A program made the position numbers and the translations under genes. Source: Deltaproteobacteria bacterium (GTDB lineage Bacteria > Myxococcota_A > Polyangia > Fen-1088). Taken from it: a DNA stretch of 37,938 nucleotides. Positions 18,170 to 26,448 of the stretch are shown here, piece after piece. The stretch is taken from NCBI GenBank assembly GCA_016935975.1, contig JAFGPX010000125.1:1-37938 (forward strand), written 5' to 3'. Each line of letters opens with the position of its first letter. The stretch's first letter is position 1. Below the pieces are notes generated by a model. That model was not told where the DNA came from and did no database searches. It was given only the letters and a program-made list of their open reading frames with translations.

Positions 18170-19150
18170 CTAACCCCCCAGCAGAACCCGTTCGAGGAAG
18201 GCCCACGCTTGGCGGTGCAGGAAGAGATAGGCGAGGGCGCTGGCCGAGAGGAACGGCCCGAAGGGGACCTCGGCGCGGCGGATCGAAACCGGCGTCGCGC
18301 CAGCTTGCGCCGGGCCGGCGGCGTCGTCCTGGCCTCCGGGCACAGCGGCGTCCGGGGCCGGTTCGCTGGTCGCGGGGCTTGCCTGCGGGCCAGCCGGCGC
18401 CGGGGCCGCGGCCTTGGTCCGGCGCCGGCGCTGCACGACCAGCACGGGGACGCTGACGAGGATGCCGACGCAGGACGCGGCGCACACGATGGCCGGCAGG
18501 GCTTTCCAGCCGAGGAGCGCGCCCATGACGGCGAGCAGCTTGCCGTCGCCGAGCCCCAGGCCCTCACGGCCGGTGCTGTAGTAGTAGATGTCCGCGATCA
18601 GTCGCACGAATGCGTAGCCGGCAACGGCGCCGATGGCCCGTTCCAGCCAGGCGACCTCGCCAATGGCGAACCCTCCGAGGAAGAAGACCGCGACCGAGGG
18701 CAGGGTGATCACGTCGGGCAGGCGCTTGGTGTCGAGGTCGATGAAGGTCAACGCCAGCAGTACCGCCGCGAAGGCGAAGTAGACCGAAAAACGCGCGACG
18801 CGCACGCCGAGCGGCACCCCGGGCACGTCGAGGGCGAAGGTCCACAGCACCAGGACCGACAGCGCGGCGGTCAAGGCCTCGACCAGGGCGTGGCGGGCCG
18901 AGAATTTGGCGCCGCAGTCGCGACAGCGACCGCGCAGCAGGAAGTAGGACAGGATCGGGATGTTGTCGCGCGCCCGCACGCGACTGCCGCAGGCGAAGCA
19001 GTGCGAGGGGGGCGACACCACCGACATGCCGCGCGGGATGCGGGCGATGCACACGTTGAGGAAGCTGCCCCAGATTGCGCCGAAGGCGGCGGCCGTGACC
19101 AGCAAGGCGATGTCGAGGGCGCCCAGGCCTTGGGCGGGAAGAGGGTTCAC
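18170..19150 (-). CDS. Prepilin peptidase (A24, PilD-like)
   Basis: WGSFLNVCIARIPRGMSVVSPPSHCFACGSRVRARDNIPILSYFLLRGRCRDCG and GLGLGDGKLLAVMGALLGWKALP. Confidence 0.93.
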   Translation of the reverse strand: MNPLPAQGLGALDIALLVTAAAFGAIWGSFLNVCIARIPRGMSVVSPPSHCFACGSRVRARDNIPILSYFLLRGRCRDCGAKFSARHALVEALTAALSVLVLWTFALDVPGVPLGVRVARFSVYFAFAAVLLALTFIDLDTKRLPDVITLPSVAVFFLGGFAIGEVAWLERAIGAVAGYAFVRLIADIYYYSTGREGLGLGDGKLLAVMGALLGWKALPAIVCAASCVGILVSVPVLVVQRRRRTKAAAPAPAGPQASPATSEPAPDAAVPGGQDDAAGPAQAGATPVSIRRAEVPFGPFLSASALAYLFLHRQAWAFLERVLLGG

Positions 19151-19193
19151 GCCTAGACCGTAGCATTTTGATGGTAGATTTCGTCGCCTCTTG

Positions 19194-20063
19194 ATGCGGA
19201 TCTGTCGCTTTGCTGCGCTCGCTCTGCTGGTCGTGGCCGCCGCCTGCCGGCGGAGCGCGGGCCCTGCGGCTCCCGCCCCGGTCGTGTCCCTCGATAGGGC
19301 GCTGACCCCCGCCAGCTTCGTTGCGAACCTGCGCGAAGCAGGCGGAGGGCATTTCCACGCCGCGGCCATGTTTCGCGTCGAGGCCGGTGGCCAGGGGGCG
19401 GGCGACGACGCGGGCCGGCCAGTCTCGCCGGCGGCGGTCACGACCACCACGGATCTGTGGATGAGCAAACAGGGCGACTTCCGGCTAGTCGAGAGCAACG
19501 ATCGAGATGGCGGCCGCGAGATCGTGCGCGTGGGCGGCGACGTGGCGGTAGCCCTGCGCTACGGCAAGATGGTGCGACGGGCAGCGCAGGACGCGGAAAG
19601 CGATCGCTTCTTGGCCGAGGCGCTGGGGGGGCCCTGGGCGGCCTGGGAGATGGTGCGCCGTCAGGTCGAGGTGGAAGACGGCGGTCAAGGCAGCCTGCGT
19701 TTCAAGCTCGGCGGCCAGCCTGCCGGCCTACCGCCGGGCTTTGCCGCCGTGGAGGGCTTGCGCAAGTGGCGCGAGAGCGTGCGCGTGCAAGCCCTCGCGG
19801 GGCAGGCCACGCTGGCGGCCGGAGGCGAGTTGCCGCTTCGCTTCGCTTGCAGGGCGAGCTACGAGGCCATGCGCGACGGTGTGTCCATCGTGGGGGAGAT
19901 CGATGTCGCGGCCTCGCTCGACGAGGTGGGCCGGGTGGCGGACATCGTCATGCCCGAGGCCGAGACCCTAAGCCCGCGCCAACGCACGGTGCTCGAAGAG
20001 CGCGCCCTGCTCGGCGGGCTTTCCGCCGCCTCCGCAGCGTCAGCCGCAGGGTCTTCGCGATGA
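19194..20063 (+). CDS. Lipoprotein, unknown function
   Basis: Signal peptide and lipobox LLVVAAAC; high GC3. Confidence 0.7.
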   Translation: MRICRFAALALLVVAAACRRSAGPAAPAPVVSLDRALTPASFVANLREAGGGHFHAAAMFRVEAGGQGAGDDAGRPVSPAAVTTTTDLWMSKQGDFRLVESNDRDGGREIVRVGGDVAVALRYGKMVRRAAQDAESDRFLAEALGGPWAAWEMVRRQVEVEDGGQGSLRFKLGGQPAGLPPGFAAVEGLRKWRESVRVQALAGQATLAAGGELPLRFACRASYEAMRDGVSIVGEIDVAASLDEVGRVADIVMPEAETLSPRQRTVLEERALLGGLSAASAASAAGSSR

Positions 20064-20878
20064 GCCGCGAGCCCGCCCCTGTCCCGGCCGAGCCGGTGGA
20101 TCCGAAAGCGTCAGAGCAACTCGGACACCTCGCTGCGCACCGGGGGCTCATCGTGCGACGGGCGTTGTTCGTGGGCGCGATTCGTGGCTTCTTCCCCGTG
20201 CCCGTGGTGGACGAGCAGCTGGCCAGCCGCTTGGGCGCGGGCCTGCTCGGCAAGCTGGCGGCCGGCCGCCAGGTAGACCTGCCCCCGGCGGCCGCGGCCG
20301 TGCTCGCCGCCGATGACAGCGCCGTCGCCACGCTGACCTTGACGGCAGTAGCCGCGGTCGTGGCCAGGTTCGCCGGGCGCAAGTTTCTCGCGCTCTTGGC
20401 CGCCGGTCGCGGCGCCGACGAGATGGCGCGCATCTTCTATCGGGCGACGCTCTTCGACCACTACTGCGCTAAGCTGCACGTGGGCGGCCCCATCACGGCC
20501 GAGCAAGCGTCCCGCTTGCGGGCCGCCATCGATGCCGAGATGCGCGACATGACCCTGGGTCCGGCGCTGACCGCGTTTCGCGAAGGCAGCCGGATTCTCG
20601 GGCGCTCCCTGCTCGAGGCGCCGCGCTGGTTCTTGCAACGCATAACCCGTCTTGGCGAGCGCTTCGTGCGCAGTGGCGGCAATCCCGACGTGCTCGATGC
20701 CGTGCCCGAGCCGCCGAGCGAGGATGACACATGGCTTGAACGCGCCAGCCGGGCGGTCGAGGAGGTCCTGGCGCGTTCGGGCAGCGCGCACTTGGCGAAG
20801 CTCATTGGCAGCTTCGAGCGGCGCTGGCAGGAGGGCTCTGCGCAGGAGGGCGCAGCCAAGAGCGCGGACGGCGATTGA
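20060..20878 (+). CDS. Conserved hypothetical protein
   Basis: ATGA overlap with upstream CDS; 272 aa, high GC3, no domain recognised. Confidence 0.7.
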   Translation: MSREPAPVPAEPVDPKASEQLGHLAAHRGLIVRRALFVGAIRGFFPVPVVDEQLASRLGAGLLGKLAAGRQVDLPPAAAAVLAADDSAVATLTLTAVAAVVARFAGRKFLALLAAGRGADEMARIFYRATLFDHYCAKLHVGGPITAEQASRLRAAIDAEMRDMTLGPALTAFREGSRILGRSLLEAPRWFLQRITRLGERFVRSGGNPDVLDAVPEPPSEDDTWLERASRAVEEVLARSGSAHLAKLIGSFERRWQEGSAQEGAAKSADGD

Positions 20879-20903
20879 GGAGCCCGCCGCGCTTTGCTAC
20901 GAT
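20875..20903 (+). promoter_or_regulatory. Candidate sigma70 promoter for rsfS-rlmH
   Basis: TTGAGG-17 nt-TACGAT. Confidence 0.45.
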
Positions 20904-20912
20904 GGACCGTAC

Positions 20913-21482
20913 GTGAAGAAAGCAAAGCGCTCCCCAAAGTCCACGAGGCATCGCAAGCACACAAGACCCGCAGCCGCGGCGAAGCAGCAGGCGGCGCGCA
21001 GAGAGGGGGCCAGGCCGAGAGAGCCAGGGGTTCGGTCGCTGCGGCCGGCCACGCCGTCGGCTCCGGGCCCGGCCAAGCAGCGCGAGCGGCGCGAGGCGCT
21101 GGCTTTCGCCAAGACGGCAATCGCGGCGGCGCTCGAAAAGAAGGCCATCCAGCCCGTGCTCATCGACGTGACCGGCCGCTCCAGCTACGCGGACTTCATC
21201 GCGGTGCTTAGCGGCCGCAGCGATCGCCAGGTCGAGGCCATCGCGGAAGGGGTGTGCGAGGCCATGGCCGCGGCCGGGCGCAAGCCGCTCGGGCGGGAAG
21301 GCGCGCGCAACGGCCGTTGGGTGCTCATCGATTTCGGCGACATCGTGCTGCACGTCTTCTACCACCCGCTGCGCGAGATCTTCGACATCGAGAGCCTGTG
21401 GGTGGATGCGCCGCGGGTGAAGCTGCAAGTCCCGGCCGAGGCGCGGGCCGACGGAGCGCCGGGCCGCGACGGCGCTTCGTGA
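20913..21482 (+). CDS. rsfS: Ribosome silencing factor with basic N-terminal extension
   Basis: C-terminal KKAIQPVLIDVTGRSSYADFIAVLSGRSDRQVEAIAEGV...WVLIDFGDIVLHVFYHPLREIFDIESLW. Confidence 0.9.
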   Translation: MKKAKRSPKSTRHRKHTRPAAAAKQQAARREGARPREPGVRSLRPATPSAPGPAKQRERREALAFAKTAIAAALEKKAIQPVLIDVTGRSSYADFIAVLSGRSDRQVEAIAEGVCEAMAAAGRKPLGREGARNGRWVLIDFGDIVLHVFYHPLREIFDIESLWVDAPRVKLQVPAEARADGAPGRDGAS

Positions 21483-21901
21483 AGATCCTGGTCCGCGCCG
21501 TCGGCAAGATGCGCGACCGGCGTCTGGCCTCGCTGTGCGAGGAATACGCCGAGCGCGTGCGGCGTCACGTGCCGATGGCCGTCGAGGAAGTGGAGGACGA
21601 AAAGGGACTTCTGCTCGGTCTGCCGGCGGGCACCGAGATCGTCGCGCTCGAGCCGGGCGGAGAGGCGTGGAGCACGGCCGAGTTCACGAGGTACGTGGAA
21701 CGCGGGATGGTACAGGGGAGGCGAGCCGTCGCTTTCCTCATCGGCGGCGCCGAGGGGCTCGCCGCGGTCACGGTCGAACGCGCGCAGAGGCGGCTTTCGC
21801 TCTCGCCGCTCACCTTGCCGCACCGCCTGGCGCGTGTGCTCCTGTGCGAGCAGATCTACCGCGCCGTCTCGATCATTCGGGGCGAACCCTATAGCAAGTA
21901 G
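21479..21901 (+). CDS. rlmH: 23S rRNA (pseudouridine1915-N3)-methyltransferase
   Basis: FLIGGAEGL...LSLSPLTLPHRLARVLLCEQIYRAVSIIRGEPYSK; GTGA overlap with rsfS. Confidence 0.93.
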   Translation: MKILVRAVGKMRDRRLASLCEEYAERVRRHVPMAVEEVEDEKGLLLGLPAGTEIVALEPGGEAWSTAEFTRYVERGMVQGRRAVAFLIGGAEGLAAVTVERAQRRLSLSPLTLPHRLARVLLCEQIYRAVSIIRGEPYSK

Positions 21902-21931
21902 GCGGTCGCTTTGGCGTAGACTCGGGTTTCC

Positions 21932-22450
21932 ATGAGCATCGGCAAGCGACTCTTCAACATGGCGCGTTCGGAGCTGAACTCGCTGCTCGACCGCGCGGCC
22001 GAGGCCGAGCGTCGGTCGAAGGCGGGCCGCGACCCCGACGAGGATCTCTACCGCCGTTTCAGTCTGGACGAGCTCTCCGACGAGGAGCTGGAGGCCGAGA
22101 TCGAGCGGCGCTATCGCGCGCGGCAAGCGGCGCGCGGTCCGGCCAAGGGCCCGCCGCCACGCTCGTCGGCCGGGGCTCGCCAAGCGCATCGCGCGGGCAG
22201 CGCGCGGCCGTCGGGCGCCGGGCCGGCGCACAGGCACGTGCCGGCGGACGAACTGCGCCTGGCCTATGCGGCGTTGGAGGTGCCGTACGGCGCGGATTTC
22301 GCGACGGTGCGCAAGTCGTACCGAACGCTCATGCGCAAGTACCACCCGGATCGCCACACCGGCTCGGCCGACAAGCAGAAGGCCGCCACCGAGCTGGCGC
22401 AGAAACTGACGCACGCCTACGACCTGATCGAGAAGCGCTCGCGCACCTGA
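21932..22450 (+). CDS. J-domain (DnaJ-like) protein with C-terminal J domain
   Basis: LRLAYAALEVPYGADFATVRKSYRTLMRKYHPDRHTG...HAYDLIEK with HPD. Confidence 0.88.
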   Translation: MSIGKRLFNMARSELNSLLDRAAEAERRSKAGRDPDEDLYRRFSLDELSDEELEAEIERRYRARQAARGPAKGPPPRSSAGARQAHRAGSARPSGAGPAHRHVPADELRLAYAALEVPYGADFATVRKSYRTLMRKYHPDRHTGSADKQKAATELAQKLTHAYDLIEKRSRT

Positions 22451-22594
22451 TTTCCGCCTCTTCCCAGCGGGCAGAGGCGGCCGAGCCGCGAGGGCGCGAG
22501 CCAAGCGAGCGGAGGAGGTGGGGGAGGTGCGGGTCCCGAAGTCCCCGAAGGGGGGGCTTTGCGTTTGAGGGGGCCGCGCGACGCTACGTAGCCT

Positions 22595-23350
22595 CTATTT
22601 CTTCGCCTTGCCCTGGTTGGCCACGGCGTTCATGGCCGCCGCGACCGCCTCCTGGTCGCCCAGGTAGTAGTGTTTGATGGGCTTGAGCTTGTCGTCGAGC
22701 TCGTAGACCAACGGGATACCGGTCGGGATGTTCAGCTCGATGATGTCCTTGTCGGACATCTCGTCCAGGTACTTGACCAGAGCGCGCAGGCTGTTGCCGT
22801 GGGCCGCGATGAGCACGCGCTTGCCGCTCTTGATGACAGGCGTGATTTGCTCGTGCCAGGCGGGCAGAAAGCGCGCGACGGTGTCTTTCAAGCACTCGGT
22901 GGCCGGTAGCTCGTCGGGCTTCAGATCCGCGTAGCGTTTCTTCTCGTCGTTGCCCGGGTGGCGCGGATCGGTCCGCTCGAGCGCGGGCGGCGGAATGTCG
23001 TAGGCGCGCCGCCAGATCTTGACCTGCTGCTCGCCGAACTTGGCGGCGGTCTCGGCCTTGTTGAGCCCCTGCAGGGCGCCGTAGTGACGTTCGTTCAGCC
23101 GCCACGTCCGGTGCACCGGGATCCACATCAGATCCATGCCGTCGAGCGTGATCCACAGGGTGCGGATGGCGCGCTTGAGCACCGAGGTGAAGGCCACGTC
23201 GAAGGTGTAGCCCTCGGCCAGAAGCGTCTTGCCCGCCTGCTCGGCCTCGGCGAGCCCCTTTTCCGACAAGTCGACGTCGGTCCAACCCGTGAACTTGTTC
23301 TCCTTGTTCCATACGCTTTCGCCGTGCCGCAGCAGCACTACTTTGTACAT
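22595..23350 (-). CDS. gpmA: 2,3-bisphosphoglycerate-dependent phosphoglycerate mutase
   Basis: [43 protein letters not shown]. Confidence 0.96.
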   Translation of the reverse strand: MYKVVLLRHGESVWNKENKFTGWTDVDLSEKGLAEAEQAGKTLLAEGYTFDVAFTSVLKRAIRTLWITLDGMDLMWIPVHRTWRLNERHYGALQGLNKAETAAKFGEQQVKIWRRAYDIPPPALERTDPRHPGNDEKKRYADLKPDELPATECLKDTVARFLPAWHEQITPVIKSGKRVLIAAHGNSLRALVKYLDEMSDKDIIELNIPTGIPLVYELDDKLKPIKHYYLGDQEAVAAAMNAVANQGKAKK

Positions 23351-23360
23351 GTCGTTTCTC

Positions 23361-23843
23361 CTATCCGCCTTGGGGCGTTGCGGGGCGTATTTCTAGCATG
23401 CTCTGGCGCACGGTTGCGCCCGCAAGCATGCGCACGCCGTCCGGCCAGGCCTCGATTTGCAGGGCCCGCCCGCCCGCGGCGCGGTACCGCGAGAGCGCGC
23501 ACTCGCTTTCCACACCGCCCCGCGCCGCGTCCGTCGACTCGATCCGAGCCGTTCCCGAGAGCTTGAGCAGGTAGCTTTCGCCGCCGTGGTAGATGATCGC
23601 GGGCGGGGGCGTGGCGATGTCGAACGACGGGATCTCCGCAAGAAGCAGAATACGATCTTCGATGTCGCTACCCGGGAGATCGAGATAGCGCACCTCGCCA
23701 GCCGCGACCAGGCGGGCGAGGCGCAGGGTGCGGCCCTGCAAGCGATAGCTCGTGATGGCCTCGACACGATAGGCGATGCCCTGGTAGTCGACGGTGTCGC
23801 CAAGGTGCATTTTCACGCGTTGTGCCCGGCAGTATTCTGCCAT
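23361..23843 (-). CDS. DUF4178-like small protein
   Basis: 160 aa; [34 protein letters not shown]... Confidence 0.55.
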   Translation of the reverse strand: MAEYCRAQRVKMHLGDTVDYQGIAYRVEAITSYRLQGRTLRLARLVAAGEVRYLDLPGSDIEDRILLLAEIPSFDIATPPPAIIYHGGESYLLKLSGTARIESTDAARGGVESECALSRYRAAGGRALQIEAWPDGVRMLAGATVRQSMLEIRPATPQGG

Positions 23844-23934
23844 GCCGCCGTCCTTGGCAACCCCGTGACCGCACAAGAGATTCTGCACCAAGGAGAACCG
23901 CAACTTCCCCCTGCTGGCCGACACCGACAAGAAG

Positions 23935-24242
23935 GTGACTTCAAGGTCCTGGCCCACGAGACCGGGCACATGTTCTCCATGGCCCACTGCACGGAAAACG
24001 AGTGCCTGATGAACGGCTCGAACTCTCTGGACGAAACGGATCGCAGCAGCATGCACCTCTGCCCGGTGTGCTTGCACAAGCTGCAATGGAACCTGAAGTT
24101 CGACGTGATGAGGCGCTACCGCGAGCTACGCGACATCTACGCCCGCGCCGGCTACGCCGATCTCGCGGACTGGACGCGAAGGCGTATCGCCAGCCTGCAG
24201 CCGGCAGATCCCTCCGCCGTGGAGCCAACGGCCTGCCGCTGA
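23935..24242 (+). pseudogene. 5'-truncated archaemetzincin (M54) remnant
   Basis: FKVLAHETGHMFSMAHCTENECLMNGSNSLDETDRSSMHLCPVCLHKLQW matches the HExxHxxxxxHC...C...CxxC core; N-terminal half absent and upstream frame shifts. Confidence 0.7.
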
Positions 24243-24289
24243 CTGCCCATTGTCGAACCTGCTTTCGCGCAGAGCACAGGCGCGTGATT

Positions 24290-25147
24290 TCAACGCGTCC
24301 GCGGGAACACGATGGCGTAGGACGAGTCGCCCCGTCGCACGAGCGTGACCCGGCCGCGGCGGTAGGCGCGGCGATAGACCCCGTACCAGGGTTCTTCCGT
24401 GACCAGCGCGTTCTTCGCGATGAACTCGGGGACGTAGAGATCGATCTCCAGATAGCGGCCGTCCACGGCGGCGGACACGGCGGGGCCGAAGGCGTAGGGC
24501 GCAAACTCGGGCGATGGTCTGAGGTCGTTGTGGAGCGCGCCGCCGTAGCTCAGGACCGTGCGGCTGCCGGGCCGGGCCAGGGCCGCGAGGATCTGCTTTC
24601 CCAGTTGTTCACGGGTCAAGCGCAGCAAGCGATCGAAGTCGACCTCGGCCCCGCCCATCATGGCCTGGTAGTCCTTGCACCCGACCTCCAGAATGCGCGG
24701 GACCATGCCGCCGGCCTTCGCCCGACGGAGCAGCGTGACGACCTCGTTTTCGGTGCGCGCCGGGCGTCGGGTTGCCTTGTCGACCTGGGCCACGGCCTTT
24801 TCTTCCGCCTCGCCGCAGGCTCCGGACGCGATCCAGGTTTCCACGACCAAGTCCGTGGCGCCCGCCGCGCGCAGGGGGCCGAGAAGATCGCGCGTGAATC
24901 GCTTGAGAGCGGACGGGATGCGGGCCGTGGCCTTGGTCTGGTGGAACTCGCCGAAGGCGATCACGCGCGGCTCGCCGGCGAGCAGGTCGCGCAGGGCCGC
25001 AGCAGCGTTCGGGTACGAGGTGGCGGTAGGAGCGACTGCCGACGGTGGGACCGCGTCGATGGGCGTGGCCGCCTCTTTCGCATCGCGGCCCGGTCGCGCG
25101 GTCGCGGCAGCGAGCGCGAAGACGGCAAGCAACCCCGAGGCACACAT
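24290..25147 (-). CDS. Secreted EreA/ChaN-like protein (putative)
   Basis: IAFGEFHQTKATARIPSALKRF, LVVETWIASG, VLSYGGALHNDL motifs; N-terminal hydrophobic segment. Confidence 0.6.
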   Translation of the reverse strand: MCASGLLAVFALAAATARPGRDAKEAATPIDAVPPSAVAPTATSYPNAAAALRDLLAGEPRVIAFGEFHQTKATARIPSALKRFTRDLLGPLRAAGATDLVVETWIASGACGEAEEKAVAQVDKATRRPARTENEVVTLLRRAKAGGMVPRILEVGCKDYQAMMGGAEVDFDRLLRLTREQLGKQILAALARPGSRTVLSYGGALHNDLRPSPEFAPYAFGPAVSAAVDGRYLEIDLYVPEFIAKNALVTEEPWYGVYRRAYRRGRVTLVRRGDSSYAIVFPRTR

Positions 25148-25160
25148 GACGGGGGCGATT

Positions 25161-26129
25161 CTAGCCCTCCTCTGGCGGGCCGCCGCCGCTGCGGGCCACG
25201 TCCTCGGGACGTATCTTGTCGAGCTTGAGCCCGCGGGCTCGCTTGCTCATGGTGGCGAGGAGGTCGGGCAATGCGGGCAGGGCGCCTTTGATGAACGGCA
25301 GCGGGTTGACGCGGGCCACGACGAACGTCTTGACGTAGGGACTCGCGAAGCCACGTTCCTTGAGCCCGGCCACCACGGCCACCACCGCATCGTCGAGGGC
25401 CAGCAAGGCATCGGCGCGCACTTCGCGCTCCGCGATTGCCGCGCGCAGCCGGCCGGGCAGCCAGGCGTCGGTCTTGCGCAAGATCGGATGGTAGGCGCCG
25501 CCCGAGAAGCGTGGCCTCTTGACGTAGGCGAAACCCAGGGTGATGAGCGCGGGCTCCTCGAATTCCAGGGCGTAGTCTTCTTCTTCGCCGTCGGCGAACG
25601 AGGCCAGGTCGCGCACCATGCGCAGAACGCCGATGGCCCGCTCGCGCAGGTTGTGCGCCTTCTCGATGTTGAGCGCCAGGATCTGGTAGGCGACCGCGGT
25701 CTCGGGCACGAGTAGGCCGAGCACCGTCTTGGCGCCCAGCTCCTTGAGCGCGGTCAGGCGGTGGTAGCCGTTCGGCACCCAGTAGCGGTAGAGCGCCTTT
25801 TCGCCTTCGCCCGCCGCGCGCTCTTCGCGCACCACGATGACGGGGTCGAGGAAGCGCTTGGTCTTGTCCATGGCCCTTACCAGGCGCCGGACGTGGCCGT
25901 CCGCAACGTCGCGCTGGAAAGGCGTGGGCGCCACCCGCTCGATGGGCAGGGCCACGAGGAGCAGGGTGTGCCCCCCGAGCGGCTCGCGGTAGCTCGACAG
26001 CACCGCGCCACCGTCGTCGGCCACGGCGCGCGCCAGGCGGGCCACTTCCGCCGGCAGGTCGGCGAGCGCGAGATCCGCAGGCAGGAGACCCGTGGGTTTG
26101 AGCTTGATACCGCGCCGGCGCTTGGGCAT
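25161..26129 (-). CDS. ParB N-terminal (ParB/Srx superfamily) domain protein
   Basis: IERVAPTPFQRDV...VRAMDKTKRFLDPVIVV...YWVPNGYHRLTALKELGAKTVLGLLV; GGGAGG SD. Confidence 0.8.
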   Translation of the reverse strand: MPKRRRGIKLKPTGLLPADLALADLPAEVARLARAVADDGGAVLSSYREPLGGHTLLLVALPIERVAPTPFQRDVADGHVRRLVRAMDKTKRFLDPVIVVREERAAGEGEKALYRYWVPNGYHRLTALKELGAKTVLGLLVPETAVAYQILALNIEKAHNLRERAIGVLRMVRDLASFADGEEEDYALEFEEPALITLGFAYVKRPRFSGGAYHPILRKTDAWLPGRLRAAIAEREVRADALLALDDAVVAVVAGLKERGFASPYVKTFVVARVNPLPFIKGALPALPDLLATMSKRARGLKLDKIRPEDVARSGGGPPEEG

Positions 26130-26448
26130 GGGGGACCTCCCTGCGATGGTACACCTTCGTTCCGACCCGGGTGGGAGCCCATCCCCCCCGCCGTGAGCCA
26201 GCGTCCATTTTCCATTCTCGTCCCTTGCACATGCGCCCTGGCGCGAGCGCTTGCACGGCCCACGTGCACGGGGGTGGCGTCACCACCATCGGCTTCGGCG
26301 ACGGCCACGACGAGGTGCTCGGGCAAGGGCTTTCGGGCGCCGCGACTCCGGCCGTCGTTTTGCCGGTTCCAGGCCCTTCTGTTTCGGCTACGCTCTTGAT
26401 GGTGCGACTAGCAAGAGCGAACGCTTGGGCAAGGAACCGGGAGACAAG

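Noticed and set aside
25155-25163. TAGAAT 10 nt before the EreA-like ATG as another leaderless promoter
   Set aside because: It is the upstream gene's stop codon within a 13-bp operonic gap, so co-transcription is simpler
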